64,000 nucleotides of DNA from Ancylobacter sp. WKF20 (GCF_029760895.1 NZ_CP121679.1:3206001-3270000); one strand, 5' to 3'. Shown: positions 45,988 to 54,888, numbered from the stretch's first letter. The notes: a model not told the origin generated them from the sequence alone. Program-made: numbers and translations.

Positions 45988-46839
45988 TCAGAGCCGGCCT
46001 TCGCGGAAGCGGCGGATCGCGGCGTTGAGTTCGCCGCCATACACGAAGATCGAGGCGGTGGTGTAGAGGAACACCAGCGCGATCATCACCGAGGCGAGGC
46101 CCGCATAGGTGGTGACGTAGTTGTTGGCGAATTCCGCGAGATAGCGCCCGAAAGCGGCACCCGCCGCCAGCCACAGGGCGAGCGTGACCAGGATGCCCGG
46201 CGCGACATCCGCCAGCGAGCGCTTGCCGGCCGGCAGCCACATATGCGCCACCACCAGCGCGACGATCAGGATCGCCGAGGTCGCGGCATAGCGCAGAAAA
46301 GTGATCACCCAGCCGAAGGGCGCGAGCGCCGGCACCCAGCGCACCGCGGTCAGCCACAGCACCGGGCCGAGCACGACGAGGAAAGACAGGGCCAGAAGCC
46401 CGGCCGCGCCGACCACGACATAGCCGATGGATTCAAGGCGCAGCCAGTACCATGAACGCTGCTCGCGCACGCCATAGGCGCGGTTCAGCCCGATACGCAG
46501 GCTCTCAATGCCGTTCGACGAGAAGTAGATGGCCAGCACCACACCGATGGTCAGCACATCGGTGCGGACCTGGGTGAGCACGTTCTTGATCTCGCGGCCA
46601 ATGGGGTCGGCGACCTGCGAGGGCCACGCCTCCAGCATGAGCTGCACCGTCTCGTCGGCCAGATTCTTGAAATCGAAGAAGGCGGCGAGCGCGGTGACGA
46701 AGATCAGGAAGGGAAACAGCGACATCAACGCCGACAGCGCGATATGGCTGGAGATCGCCCAGCCATCATCCTCGACGAAGCGCCAGAAGGCGTCCCACGC
46801 GATGTCGAAGGCACGCATCAAGACGCCCAGTCTCCTCAT
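45988..46839 (-). CDS. YihY/virulence factor BrkB family membrane protein
   Basis: 283 residues, six membrane helices. AFWRFVEDDGWAISSHIALSALMSLFPFLIF at the start and VAHMWLPAGKRSLADVAPGI, LVFLYTTASIFVYGGELNAA near the end are the family blocks. Formerly called RNase BN by mistake; the true function is open. Starts at 46863, 46839 and 46818 are all possible; 46839 was kept. It is divergent from proA. Confidence 0.92.
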   Translation of the reverse strand: MRRLGVLMRAFDIAWDAFWRFVEDDGWAISSHIALSALMSLFPFLIFVTALAAFFDFKNLADETVQLMLEAWPSQVADPIGREIKNVLTQVRTDVLTIGVVLAIYFSSNGIESLRIGLNRAYGVREQRSWYWLRLESIGYVVVGAAGLLALSFLVVLGPVLWLTAVRWVPALAPFGWVITFLRYAATSAILIVALVVAHMWLPAGKRSLADVAPGILVTLALWLAAGAAFGRYLAEFANNYVTTYAGLASVMIALVFLYTTASIFVYGGELNAAIRRFREGRL

Positions 46840-47050
46840 TGGCACGACGGCAGCACGTGACATCGGACACCGCAGGCCAAATGGCAAGGGCAGGCCATCG
46901 CGGCAGATGCGCCGGGTGGGGGACAGCGCGGAATGGGCGGGCGCCTGTCGCACGCGATACGTGCTTTGCCGCCCCCGGCCGGTTTGTGATAGACAAAGCG
47001 CCCCTTGATGGCCGCGCACACCCGCGCGGCCGGCTTTGCGAGTGACAATC

Positions 47051-48388
47051 ATGTCCGCCTCCGCCGCCCGCGCCGTTTCCGCCTCCGACACCGGCCGCCT
47101 CGCGCCGGCGCCGGCGGGTGCGGCGCCGGGCGAGGTCGAGACGCTGATGCGCGCCATGGGCCGGCGCGCCCGCGCCGCCGCCCGCGCCCTGGCTCTGGCC
47201 TCGGCGGAAACCAAGACCGCGGCGCTGAACGGCGCCGCCGCGGCGATCCGTGCCCGGGCGGGCGAGATCCTCAGCGCCAATGCCGAGGATGTCGCCGCCG
47301 CCCGCGCCGCCGGTATCGCCGAGTCGATGATCGACCGCCTCACCCTGACGCCCGCCCGGCTCGAGGGCGTCGCCAGCGCCGTCGCCGAAATCGCCGCCCT
47401 GCCCGATCCCGTCGGCGCGGTGACGGAGAGCTGGGAGCGGCCGAACGGCCTGCGTCTCGAGCGCGTGCGCACCCCGCTCGGCGTCATCGGCGTGATCTAT
47501 GAGAGTCGCCCCAATGTGACGGCGGACGCCGGCAGCCTGTGCCTCAAGGCCGGCAATGCGGTGATCCTGCGCGGCGGCTCGGACAGCTTCCATTCCAGCC
47601 GCGCCATCCATGCGGCGATGGTTGAGGGCATCACCGCGGCCGGCCTGCCCGCCGACGCCATCCAGCTGGTGCCGACCCGCGACCGCGCGGCGGTGGGCGC
47701 CATGCTCGCCGGCCTCGACGGTACGCTTGACGTGATCGTGCCGCGCGGCGGCAAGAGCCTCGTCGCCCGCGTGCAGGCGGAGGCGCGCGTGCCGGTCTTC
47801 GCCCATCTGGAAGGCATCGTTCACGTCTATGTCGACCAGGCCGCCGACCTCGCCAAGGCGCTGACCATCGTCAAGAACGCCAAGCTGCGGCGCACCAGCG
47901 TGTGCGGCGCGGCGGAGACGCTGCTGGTGGATTCGCGCGCCGCCGACACGCTGCTCAGCCCGCTCGTGACCATGCTGCTCGACGCGGGCTGCGCGGTGCG
48001 CGGCGATGAGGCCGCGCTGGCGGTCGACCCGCGCGTCACCCCGGCGAGCGAGGAGGACTGGCGCACCGAATATCTCGACGCGGTGATCGCGGTGAAGCTG
48101 GTGGACGGGCTGGATGCCGCCATCGACCATATCGAGACGCATGGCTCCCATCACACGGACGCAATCCTCACCGAGGATGCCGCCGCCGCCGAGCGCTTCC
48201 TCGCCGAGGTGGATTCGGCCATCGTCGTTCACAATGCCTCGACCCAGTTCGCCGATGGCGGCGAGTTCGGTTTCGGCGGCGAGATCGGCATCGCCACGGG
48301 GCGGATGCACGCGCGCGGGCCGGTGGGCGCCGAACAGCTCACCTCCTTCAAGTACCGGGTGCGCGGCACCGGGCAGATCCGCCCCTGA
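47051..48388 (+). CDS. proA: Gamma-glutamyl phosphate reductase
   Basis: 445 residues from ATG 47051. [20 protein letters not shown] at the start, [15 protein letters not shown] and the catalytic Cys in [15 protein letters not shown] (near residue 290) are conserved; [20 protein letters not shown] closes the protein. It makes glutamate-5-semialdehyde for proline. In related genomes the order is obgE-proB-proA-nadD; here neither proB nor nadD is adjacent, a yihY-like gene is divergent upstream, and a strong terminator follows. Confidence 0.95.
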   Translation: MSASAARAVSASDTGRLAPAPAGAAPGEVETLMRAMGRRARAAARALALASAETKTAALNGAAAAIRARAGEILSANAEDVAAARAAGIAESMIDRLTLTPARLEGVASAVAEIAALPDPVGAVTESWERPNGLRLERVRTPLGVIGVIYESRPNVTADAGSLCLKAGNAVILRGGSDSFHSSRAIHAAMVEGITAAGLPADAIQLVPTRDRAAVGAMLAGLDGTLDVIVPRGGKSLVARVQAEARVPVFAHLEGIVHVYVDQAADLAKALTIVKNAKLRRTSVCGAAETLLVDSRAADTLLSPLVTMLLDAGCAVRGDEAALAVDPRVTPASEEDWRTEYLDAVIAVKLVDGLDAAIDHIETHGSHHTDAILTEDAAAAERFLAEVDSAIVVHNASTQFADGGEFGFGGEIGIATGRMHARGPVGAEQLTSFKYRVRGTGQIRP

Positions 48389-48398
48389 GCCGGCGGCG

Positions 48399-48437
48399 AC
48401 CCGCCTGGGCGCGCGATTCAGCGCCCATGCGGGTTTT
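48399..48437 (+). terminator. Factor-independent terminator of proA
   Basis: ACCCGC-C-TGGGCGC pairs with GCGCCCA-T-GCGGGT, thirteen pairs with one mismatch and an 8-base loop, followed by TTTC. It lies at the right-hand end of the proposed inversion. Confidence 0.85.
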
Positions 48438-48550
48438 CACGGGCTTTCGGCGTTCAATATGCTTCCAAACAGCTTCCTTGCGCCCCCCAAAAGGGTGCGC
48501 TAGGGGAGAGCCGCGGGCCAAACCACATGCCTCGCGCGGAGACCGGATGA

Positions 48551-48886
48551 ATGACCTACGTCGTCACGGACAATTGCATCAAGTGCAAGTACACCGACTG
48601 CGTCTCGGTGTGTCCCGTCGACTGTTTCTATGAGGGCGAGAACTTCCTCGTCATCCATCCGGACGAGTGCATCGATTGCGGCGTGTGCGAGCCGGAATGC
48701 CCGGCCGAGGCGATCAAGCCGGACACTGAGCCGGGCCTTGAGAAGTGGCTCACGCTCAACGCCGACTATTCCAAGGTCTGGCCGAACATCACCGAGCGCA
48801 AGGATCCGCTGCCCGAGGCGAAGGAATGGGATGGTGTAGCCGACAAGCTACAGTATCTCTCGCCCGAACCGGGTAAGCAGGACTGA
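48551..48886 (+). CDS. fdxA: Seven-iron ferredoxin FdxA ([3Fe-4S][4Fe-4S])
   Basis: 111 residues. The clusters are defined by [13 protein letters not shown] and [12 protein letters not shown]; the N-terminal pattern with an extra Cys spacing plus the long C-terminal tail [20 protein letters not shown] is typical of the Azotobacter-FdI-like FdxA of alphaproteobacteria. It carries low-potential electrons; partners are not fixed. In relatives it lies after the SUV3-like helicase and an S4-domain gene and before carD; here the upstream neighbour is proA. Confidence 0.96.
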   Translation: MTYVVTDNCIKCKYTDCVSVCPVDCFYEGENFLVIHPDECIDCGVCEPECPAEAIKPDTEPGLEKWLTLNADYSKVWPNITERKDPLPEAKEWDGVADKLQYLSPEPGKQD

Positions 48887-49305
48887 CGACGCACCGTTGC
48901 GGCACCCGTTCCGGGAATGCCGACGTCGCCATGTAGCGCCTGTCCTGGCGCCTGACACGCCGCCGCTGCCCTCGCGCCGCGAGCGAATCCGCGTGCGCGC
49001 TGCATTGCGGCAGTATTTTGATTTCCACCGGATTTGTGTTACAAGGCTGCTCGTGCAGTCGAATGGATTTGCCATGGTGCAACGCTCCCGAACCGGAGCG
49101 ATCTTCCCGGAATTCATGTCGGGTTCTCGTCCAGCGCGCCTCCGCGCGCCGGGACTTCCTGAATTTTCCGTCGACGGCTGAAGTACGGCTGCGGCATCCG
49201 CCACAGCCGGGGTGTTTCTTGACCTCGCGGGCTGCCGCGCGCGGGGGCGACGCGCGTCGAGGGCGGCGTGGCGCCGAAGAACCGAGACCCAGGAGCAGGC
49301 ACAGC
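48887..49305 (+). other. Long gene-free leader between fdxA and carD
   Basis: 419 bases. It holds an AT-richer island (about 49010-49045) suitable for a promoter, with TTGATT at 49018 and TTACAA at 49039 but a short 15-base spacer, and a 6-bp hairpin at 49083-49100 (CGCTCC/GGAGCG). A 94-codon frame inside has no family features. The main content is probably the carD promoter and a long 5' leader. Confidence 0.45.
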
Positions 49306-49905
49306 ATGACGTCGACGACGAAGAAGCCGTCCACCAACATCCGCCAGGGTTTCAAGACGGGCGAGCACATCGTCTATCCCTCGCATGGCGTGGGACGCAT
49401 CACGGCGATCGAGGAACAGGAAGTCGCGGGTTTCAAGCTTGAACTTTTCGTCATTCATTTCGAAAAGGACAAGATGACGCTGCGCGTACCGGTGCCGAAG
49501 ATCGCCACCGTCGGCATGCGCAAGCTTTCGGACGCCACCGTGATGAAGAAGGCGCTGGAGACCCTCAAGGGCCGCGCCCGCGTGAAGCGCACCATGTGGA
49601 GCCGCCGCGCGCAGGAATATGAGGCGAAGATCAATTCCGGCGATCTCGTCGCGATCTCCGAAGTGGTCCGCGACCTCTACCGCTCCGACGCCCAGCCCGA
49701 GCAGTCCTATTCCGAGCGCCAGCTCTACGAGGCCGCGCTCGACCGCATGGCCCGCGAACTCGCGGCGGTTGAGAACCTGACCGAGACCGAGGCGATCAAG
49801 CAGATCGAGCAGAACCTGCTCAAGGGCCCGCGCCGCACCGGCAAGGGCGAGGCGGAAGCCGAGGCCGAAGTGGCCGAGGACGACCCCGAGGAAGCCGCCG
49901 CCTGA
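49306..49905 (+). CDS. carD: CarD-family RNA polymerase-binding transcription factor
   Basis: 199 residues. The RNAP-interacting Tudor-like domain (about 15-75; GFKTGEHIVYPSHGVGRITA, DKMTLRVPVPK) is followed by the helical DNA-binding domain with RARVKRTMWSRRAQEYEAKI and LVAISEVVRDLYR. It stabilises the open complex at rRNA and other promoters. The acidic tail of about 25 residues (EAEAEVAEDDPEEAAA) is common in alphaproteobacteria. AGGAG lies ten bases upstream of ATG. It ends at a strong terminator. Confidence 0.96.
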   Translation: MTSTTKKPSTNIRQGFKTGEHIVYPSHGVGRITAIEEQEVAGFKLELFVIHFEKDKMTLRVPVPKIATVGMRKLSDATVMKKALETLKGRARVKRTMWSRRAQEYEAKINSGDLVAISEVVRDLYRSDAQPEQSYSERQLYEAALDRMARELAAVENLTETEAIKQIEQNLLKGPRRTGKGEAEAEAEVAEDDPEEAAA

Positions 49906-49931
49906 GCGGCACGCCTTCCGATCGTTTCAGG

Positions 49932-49959
49932 AAAAGCCCGGCCTCGCGCCGGGCTTTTT
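49932..49959 (+). terminator. Factor-independent terminator of carD
   Basis: AAAGCCCGGC and GCCGGGCTTT pair with a 5-base loop and are followed by TT. It lies 27 bases after the stop. Confidence 0.9.
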
Positions 49960-50084
49960 CGTTGGGGGGCGTGGCAGGACCGTTCCCCCCTTGCACCCTC
50001 ACGGCCGGGCTTGACCCGCCCGTCCGCGTCGTACCCCCGCAGCGCCCGCCTCGGCGGCATGCCGGCGCCAGTCCTCCAAACCTT

Positions 50085-50181
50085 CGTCATCCCGGCCGGA
50101 GCGCAGCGAAGAGCCGGGATCGTCCATTGGGCCAAGCTGTGTCAGCGATCCCGGCTCGGCCTTCGGCCGTCCGGGATGACG
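50085..50181. repeat. Intergenic palindromic repeat, family A, copy 3
   Basis: A 97-bp element in the same orientation as the copy at 1577, with GAGCGCAGCGAAGAGCCGGG in the left half and TCGGCCTTCGGCCGTCCGGG in the right. A worn half of family B (GGCCGGGCTTGACCCG) lies just upstream at about 50001-50032. Confidence 0.88.
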
Positions 50182-50243
50182 GTGGGAAGGGGATAACGGT
50201 GGGGGGGCCGGCGGGCATAAGGGAAGGCCGCGTTGCCTCCCCG

Positions 50244-50268
50244 GGAACCTTCGGCGCCTCCCGGCGTT
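50244..50268 (+). promoter_or_regulatory. EcfG-type (general stress response) promoter of the sigma-factor gene
   Basis: GGAAC (50244-50248) and CGTT (50265-50268) are separated by exactly 16 bases, the consensus of the alphaproteobacterial general stress sigma factor EcfG. The expected start site lies about 63 bases before the ATG at 50340. Confidence 0.75.
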
Positions 50269-50339
50269 CACTTGCGGTTGGTCCTGTCCGGCGCGCCCGG
50301 CGCGTGCGGGGTCATGACCGGAGCCGTGGGGAGACGCGC

Positions 50340-51209
50340 ATGAGCGATCCGGGCGAGCGCCACAGCCGGCTGGCGCGTGAAGCGATGAAGGCACCCCTGC
50401 TTGGCCGCGAGCAGGAATATGAACTCGCCCGCCGCTGGAGCGAGGCGCGCGACGAGCAGGCGCTGCATGCCCTCATTCGCGCCCATATGCGCCTTGCCAT
50501 CGCCATTGCCCGGCGCTTCCGCAATTACGGCCTGCCCATGTCCGACCTCGTCCAGGAAGGCCATATCGGCCTGATGGAGGCCGCCGCCCGCTTCGAGACG
50601 GCGCATGAGGTGCGCTTCTCCACCTACGCGACCTGGTGGATCCGCGCCGCCATTCAGGACTATGTGCTGCGCAACTGGTCCATCGTGCGCGGCGGCACCT
50701 CCTCCGGCCAGAAGGCGCTGTTCTTCAACCTGCGCCGCATGCGCGCCAAGCTTGAGCGCGCCGACAGCACCGCGACGCGCGAGGAGATGCACCTCTCCAT
50801 CGCCCGCAATCTCGGCGTGAACCCGGTCGAGGTCGCCCGCATGGACGCCCGGCTGAACGTTCCCGACCTGTCGCTCAACGCCCCGCTGGCCTCGGACGAC
50901 GAGAATGGCGCCGAGCGCATGGACCAGCTCATCGCCACCGACCCGCTGCCCGACGAGCAGGTGTCGCAGCAGATCGACGGCGCCCGCCGTCGGCGCTGGC
51001 TGCACCGGGCGCTGACCGCGCTGAACGAGCGCGAAATCCGCATCATCAAGGCGCGGCGGCTGAGCGAGGAAAGCGAAACGCTGGAGACGCTCGGCGCGCG
51101 GCTCGGCATCTCCAAGGAGCGGGTGCGGCAGATCGAGAGCCGCGCCATCGAGAAGCTGCGCGTCGCCCTCACCCAGGGCGAGGGCGTGCCGCGCGGCGCC
51201 TTCGGCTGA
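50340..51209 (+). CDS. RpoH-type alternative sigma factor (sigma-32 family, probably RpoH2)
   Basis: 289 residues. Regions 2.1-2.4 (LVQEGHIGLMEAAARFETAH, FSTYATWWIRAAIQDYVLRN), the RpoH box variant QKALFFNLRRMRAKL (near residue 125), and region 4 (LGARLGISKERVRQIESRAI) are complete. Region 1.1 is absent, as expected. RpoH2 factors in rhizobia serve oxidative and other stress under EcfG control, which agrees with the GGAAC-N16-CGTT promoter upstream. GGGGAG six bases before ATG 50340 decides the start; the open frame begins earlier at 49962. Confidence 0.93.
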   Translation: MSDPGERHSRLAREAMKAPLLGREQEYELARRWSEARDEQALHALIRAHMRLAIAIARRFRNYGLPMSDLVQEGHIGLMEAAARFETAHEVRFSTYATWWIRAAIQDYVLRNWSIVRGGTSSGQKALFFNLRRMRAKLERADSTATREEMHLSIARNLGVNPVEVARMDARLNVPDLSLNAPLASDDENGAERMDQLIATDPLPDEQVSQQIDGARRRRWLHRALTALNEREIRIIKARRLSEESETLETLGARLGISKERVRQIESRAIEKLRVALTQGEGVPRGAFG

Positions 51210-51229
51210 TTTAGCTCCGTCCCGCCCGG

Positions 51230-52714
51230 CTATTCCGCGACGATCTTGTACTGCTCGCCATAGACGAGCTTGTCGCCGCGATCGAGGCCGTTGAGGATCA
51301 GGAAACGCTCCAGCGCCTTGTCCTGCGTGTCCATCTTCGCCGCCATCTTTTCCGGCGTGTCGGTGATGCCGGCGGTGACGATGCGGATGCGCAGCGGTTT
51401 CACATTCTCCGCCTCCTCGATGGAGACGCGCCGGAAGGTCTCCGCCGCCGCGCGGAAGGATTGGTCGAGCTCCGGGGTCAGTTCGCGCGCGGCGAAGATC
51501 AGCCGGTAGACATCGCTGCCGAAGCGGATGGCGAACATGCGGAACGACCACTGGTCGCCGCGCGCCACGGCGGTCGCCGCCGGGAAGCCGTTCAGCACCA
51601 GGCTCTCCACCGAGGAGACCTCGACACCCTCGATCCAGCCGGACGACAAATACTGCGCCAGCGACTGGTCGCCGGGCACGCGGACCGCGTCGAGCCGCAG
51701 CGCCTCGCGGCCCGACGCAGAGGCGCCCAGCACGGCCTGCGAGGTGTTCTCCAGCGCGAAGCCTTCCGGCGCGCTGAAGGTGAAGCCGAGCTTGGGGTGG
51801 AAGAAGCGGCGGCCGCGAATGAAGCCTTCCTTCGGGTCGTCGCCATAGACGAGGCCGTCAATGGCGCCGAGATACTCGCCCCGGTCGCGCTCGCCCGGCT
51901 TGTTGGGCGAGGCATATTCGCGGGCATTGGCCATGACGATGGAGATGCGCTCGGGCGTCGCCGGATGGGTGGCGAGGAAGTCCGCCTGCTCACCGCTGCC
52001 GGTCTGGCCCATGGTCGAGGCGGTCTTCAGCGAGGCCTGCTTGCCCATGGTGGTGAGGAAGCGCTCGGCGCCATAGGGATCGAAGCCGGCGCGCGCGCTG
52101 ATGCCGACGCCGATGGCGTCCGCCTCCAGCTCCTGCGCCCGCGAGAAGCTCGCCAGCGAGATGCGGCTCTTGGCCAGCGCCAGCGCGCCGAGATCGGGAT
52201 CGTTCACCACATCGGAGATGACGCGCGAGACGAGCACCGCCTGCTTCATCTGGTCCTCGCGCGTCGCCGCGTGGTTGGCGATGACATGCGCCATCTCATG
52301 CGCCAGCACCGAGGCGATCTCGGCATTGTCGGAGGCGAGCGCGAGCAGGCCGCGCGTCACATAGAGCGAGCCGTTCGGCAAAGCGAAGGCGTTGATGGCC
52401 GGCGAATTGAGGATGGTGACGCGGTATTTCTGGTCCGGCCGCTCGGAGGCGGCGACCAGCCGGGTGACGATCTGCTGCACCTCGGCCTGGAGCTTGGGGT
52501 CGTTATAGGCGCCGCCATAGGAGGCGACGAGGCGCTCATGCTCGCGGCGCTGCGCGGGCGTCATCATGTCGTCGAAGCCGGGAGCGGCCTGCGGGGTCGG
52601 CGCCTGCGCCTGCCGGGCGGGCTCCAGCCCCGCGCAGCCGGCCAGCACGAGGCCGAGCGCGAACAGGCCGGCAAGCGCCAGCGCGCGGGCCATGCGCGGC
52701 GCCGCGCCCGTCAT
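51230..52714 (-). CDS. M48-family metalloprotease, lipoprotein (BepA/LoiP-like)
   Basis: 494 residues from MTGAAPRMARALALAG. The lipobox LAGC (24-27) would place it as a lipoprotein in the periplasm. HEMAH (139-143) holds the zinc ligands with the third ligand in ELEADAIG (near 191). The C-terminal half (about 290-490) is a family extension ending in GLDRGDKLVYGEQYKIV. Such proteases handle misfolded outer-membrane proteins. Starts at 52780 or 52693 are possible. It converges on the sigma-factor gene and follows the SNase-like gene closely. Confidence 0.92.
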   Translation of the reverse strand: MTGAAPRMARALALAGLFALGLVLAGCAGLEPARQAQAPTPQAAPGFDDMMTPAQRREHERLVASYGGAYNDPKLQAEVQQIVTRLVAASERPDQKYRVTILNSPAINAFALPNGSLYVTRGLLALASDNAEIASVLAHEMAHVIANHAATREDQMKQAVLVSRVISDVVNDPDLGALALAKSRISLASFSRAQELEADAIGVGISARAGFDPYGAERFLTTMGKQASLKTASTMGQTGSGEQADFLATHPATPERISIVMANAREYASPNKPGERDRGEYLGAIDGLVYGDDPKEGFIRGRRFFHPKLGFTFSAPEGFALENTSQAVLGASASGREALRLDAVRVPGDQSLAQYLSSGWIEGVEVSSVESLVLNGFPAATAVARGDQWSFRMFAIRFGSDVYRLIFAARELTPELDQSFRAAAETFRRVSIEEAENVKPLRIRIVTAGITDTPEKMAAKMDTQDKALERFLILNGLDRGDKLVYGEQYKIVAE

Positions 52715-52749
52715 GCCCCGTCCGGCCGTTGCCTTCTGCTGTGGCGCCC

Positions 52750-53709
52750 TCACCACGTCCCCGCCCGCTTCCCGTCCCATTCATCCAGCCGCGCGATCTG
52801 CCCGGCCTCCTCGACCGTGATCGCCGGGCCGCCGGCGGTATGAACCACCCCGCGCGCCAGTATCAACGCACCGGCGAGCCCGTCAGGGCTCGTCCCGGCC
52901 GCCTCCAGCGCGGCGCGCGCCGGCTTTGTCAGCCGCACCGTAGCGTCATTACGCCAAACCGGGCCGAAATTGAGGTAATCCACCGCGCGGCCCTTTCCAA
53001 CCGAAAGCACACGCCCTGCCAGTATTGTGAAGCGCCCCTCCTGGGCGCTGAGGCGCGCCACGTCGCGGGCGGGAACCGGCAGATCCGCCCAGAGGCCGCG
53101 CCTCGCCTGCCGCGCCGGCGCCTCGGCCGCGAGCAGCGTGGGCAAACAGGCCCCGAGCCCGGGTTCCGGGCGCACGACGGCGAGACCTTGTGAAAGCAGG
53201 CGCTCATTGATGCTGGTTACTGGGAGGCTGGCCGCCGCCTCATCCGCGCCCGCCACCGCCAGCCGGACGGCGAGCCGCCCAAAGCGGTCCGGCCGCGCGC
53301 CGATCACCGCGAGACGCGGCGCCTGCCCGACCAGCTTCGCGAGCGCGGCGCGGTAGGCGGCCTCACCCGCACCCAGCGCATCCGCCGGCACGGCGAGGCC
53401 GGCCAGGCGCAGCACGCGGCCATCCTCCAGAACGAGGTCGCCAAACCCATCGACCGCCGCGACGCGCCCCGCAGGCTGCGCGGGGGACGGGCAGTCCTGC
53501 GCCGCGAGCGGCGCCGTCCCGGTGAGAAGGAGCGCGCCCATGAGCGCGGCAAAGCGGGCGACGGACAAGCCGGCCTTGGGATGGACGCACGCGCCTGCGC
53601 GCGGCGCCGGCCGCGCGGGTGGTCCTGTCTGCTCGTCCCGGCCCGTTCCGGAAACCCGGCCTCTGGGCATGTGCGATCCGATGGTTCGACGGCGCTTGGC
53701 CCACAGCAT
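52750..53709 (-). CDS. Secreted thermonuclease (SNase)-like protein, degenerate
   Basis: 319 residues in the longest frame; the true start may be 53670 or nearer the signal-like VARFAALMGALLLTGTAPLAAQ. One SNase-fold domain follows with RVLRLAGLAVPADALGAGEA and PDRFGRLAVRLAV. The nuclease motif normally reads RLxGIDxPE and KYGR; here the Glu after Pro is replaced and the pattern is worn, so catalysis is doubtful. A second, C-terminal part (about 200-319) has DYLNFGPVWRNDATVRL and looks like an OB-fold module. It lies upstream of the M48 gene in one unit. Confidence 0.72.
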   Translation of the reverse strand: MLWAKRRRTIGSHMPRGRVSGTGRDEQTGPPARPAPRAGACVHPKAGLSVARFAALMGALLLTGTAPLAAQDCPSPAQPAGRVAAVDGFGDLVLEDGRVLRLAGLAVPADALGAGEAAYRAALAKLVGQAPRLAVIGARPDRFGRLAVRLAVAGADEAAASLPVTSINERLLSQGLAVVRPEPGLGACLPTLLAAEAPARQARRGLWADLPVPARDVARLSAQEGRFTILAGRVLSVGKGRAVDYLNFGPVWRNDATVRLTKPARAALEAAGTSPDGLAGALILARGVVHTAGGPAITVEEAGQIARLDEWDGKRAGTW

Positions 53710-53879
53710 AACGCAGCCGCGCCTATTCCCCTAGGTCTGCACGGGTGGATCTGCGGGCGGACCTATCTGCGCGCGGCCCATGAGCCAACGGCCCGAACCG
53801 ACGCCGCCAGCCCCCAACCGCCCAAGCCGCCCCGCCCCCTTGATTGCGACCGGCGTTTCGGTTCATCTACGCGCGGTCT
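53710..53879. other. Gene-free region upstream of tRNA-Arg
   Basis: No coding features. TTGATT at 53840 and TCATCT at 53863 are 17 bases apart and end 12 bases before the tRNA, so they may be its promoter; the -10 match is poor. The plus strand here is strikingly pyrimidine/C-rich around 53805-53840. Confidence 0.35.
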
Positions 53880-53956
53880 CTCCCGGTAGCTCAGCAGGAT
53901 AGAGCACAGGTTTCCTAAACCTGGGGTCAGGGGTTCGATTCCCTTCCGGGAGGCCA
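53880..53956 (+). tRNA. tRNA-Arg (anticodon CCU)
   Basis: 77 nt folding as a full cloverleaf: acceptor CTCCCGG/CCGGGAG, D-arm GCTC-AGCAGGATA-GAGC, anticodon arm CAGGT-TTCCTAA-ACCTG with anticodon CCT (DNA), variable GGGTC, T-arm AGGGG-TTCGATT-CCCTT, discriminator G and an encoded CCA. It reads AGG, a rare codon in this GC-rich genome. Confidence 0.96.
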
Positions 53957-53967
53957 CCGTCATCGGG

Positions 53968-53990
53968 GCGCCTCCTGCCGCGGGAGGCGC
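53968..53990 (+). terminator. Hairpin 11 bases after tRNA-Arg
   Basis: GCGCCTCC/GGAGGCGC, 8 pairs with a 7-base loop. No T-tract, so it may be a processing or weak termination signal. Confidence 0.4.
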
Positions 53991-54183
53991 TGGCCGAGGC
54001 GGACGGCCAGCCGCTGTTGCTGAACGACGACGTCCATCACGCCGGCTTGACCCGCGACCAAAGCGCCCTGCCTTACCTTTCGGCAGCGTGGTGTCTTGCC
54101 CTTGCCATGATCGCTTCCAAGATGGGGGCCGTCGGCGTCCTGCGCCGGCCGCCCGTTTCTCAGAGAGGTCTTTCTGCGAGGTC

Positions 54184-54870
54184 ATGGAGAGCATCACCGC
54201 CGATCTGGCTCAGCTCATGCAGAGCCACAGCTATCTGGTTCCCGTCGTCGTCGGCATCATCGCCTTCGGCGAGTCACTGGTGCTTCTGGGCCTCGTCATT
54301 CCCGCCACCGCGCTGATGCTGGCGATTGGCGGGCTGGTCGGCTCCGGCATTGTCGAGCCGGTGCCGGTGGTGGGCGGCGCGATCGCCGGCGCCATTCTCG
54401 GCGACATCGCCTCCTACTGGCTCGGCCGCTGGGTCGGCCCGCGCGTCGTGCATCGCTGGCCGCTGCAGGGCTACCGCCACCAGGTGGCGCAGGCGCGGCT
54501 GTTCTTCCGCCGCTTCGGTTTCGCCTCGGTGTTCATCGGCCGGTTCTTCGGCCCGGTCCGCTGCACCATGCCGATGGTCGCCGGCATGATGCGGATGGAG
54601 CAGCGCCGCTTCCAGCTCGCCAATGTCTCCTCCGCCTTCGTCTGGGCGCCGGTGATGCTGGCGCCCGGCTGGTTCGCGGCGGAGAGCGCCGAGGCGCTGG
54701 GCGGCGGCAGCACGGAAGGCTGGGCGCTCTCCATGGTCGGCATCACCGTGGTGATGCTCGTTGTCACCACGGTCGTGCTCAAGGTGATCAAGAACCGCAT
54801 CGCCCCGCGCCGCCGGCAGCGCCGCACCCCGGTCAGCACGGGTCTCGCCGAACCGGCGGGCCCGCTCTGA
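54184..54870 (+). CDS. DedA-family membrane protein
   Basis: 228 residues. The family blocks ESLVLLGLVIPATALMLAIG, GDIASYWLGRWVG, FRRFGFASVFIGRFFGPVRC and PMVAGMMRMEQRRFQLANV hold the conserved acidic and Arg residues used in proton-coupled lipid-carrier (undecaprenyl phosphate or phosphatidylethanolamine) translocation. About five membrane segments. ATG 54184 gives the family N-terminus; the open frame to 54088 is unlikely. It converges on the SbtA-like gene. Confidence 0.93.
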   Translation: MESITADLAQLMQSHSYLVPVVVGIIAFGESLVLLGLVIPATALMLAIGGLVGSGIVEPVPVVGGAIAGAILGDIASYWLGRWVGPRVVHRWPLQGYRHQVAQARLFFRRFGFASVFIGRFFGPVRCTMPMVAGMMRMEQRRFQLANVSSAFVWAPVMLAPGWFAAESAEALGGGSTEGWALSMVGITVVMLVVTTVVLKVIKNRIAPRRRQRRTPVSTGLAEPAGPL

Positions 54871-54888
54871 GCCGGCCCGCTGTGAGGC

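Noticed and set aside
48897..49181. A 94-codon ORF in the carD leader
   Set aside because: Arg/Pro-rich with no family features and no ribosome-binding site; it fits chance expectation in GC-rich DNA.
53880..53956. tRNA-Arg as an integration site for a genomic island
   Set aside because: No integrase gene and no direct repeat of the tRNA 3' end were seen within the window, and neighbouring genes look native in composition.
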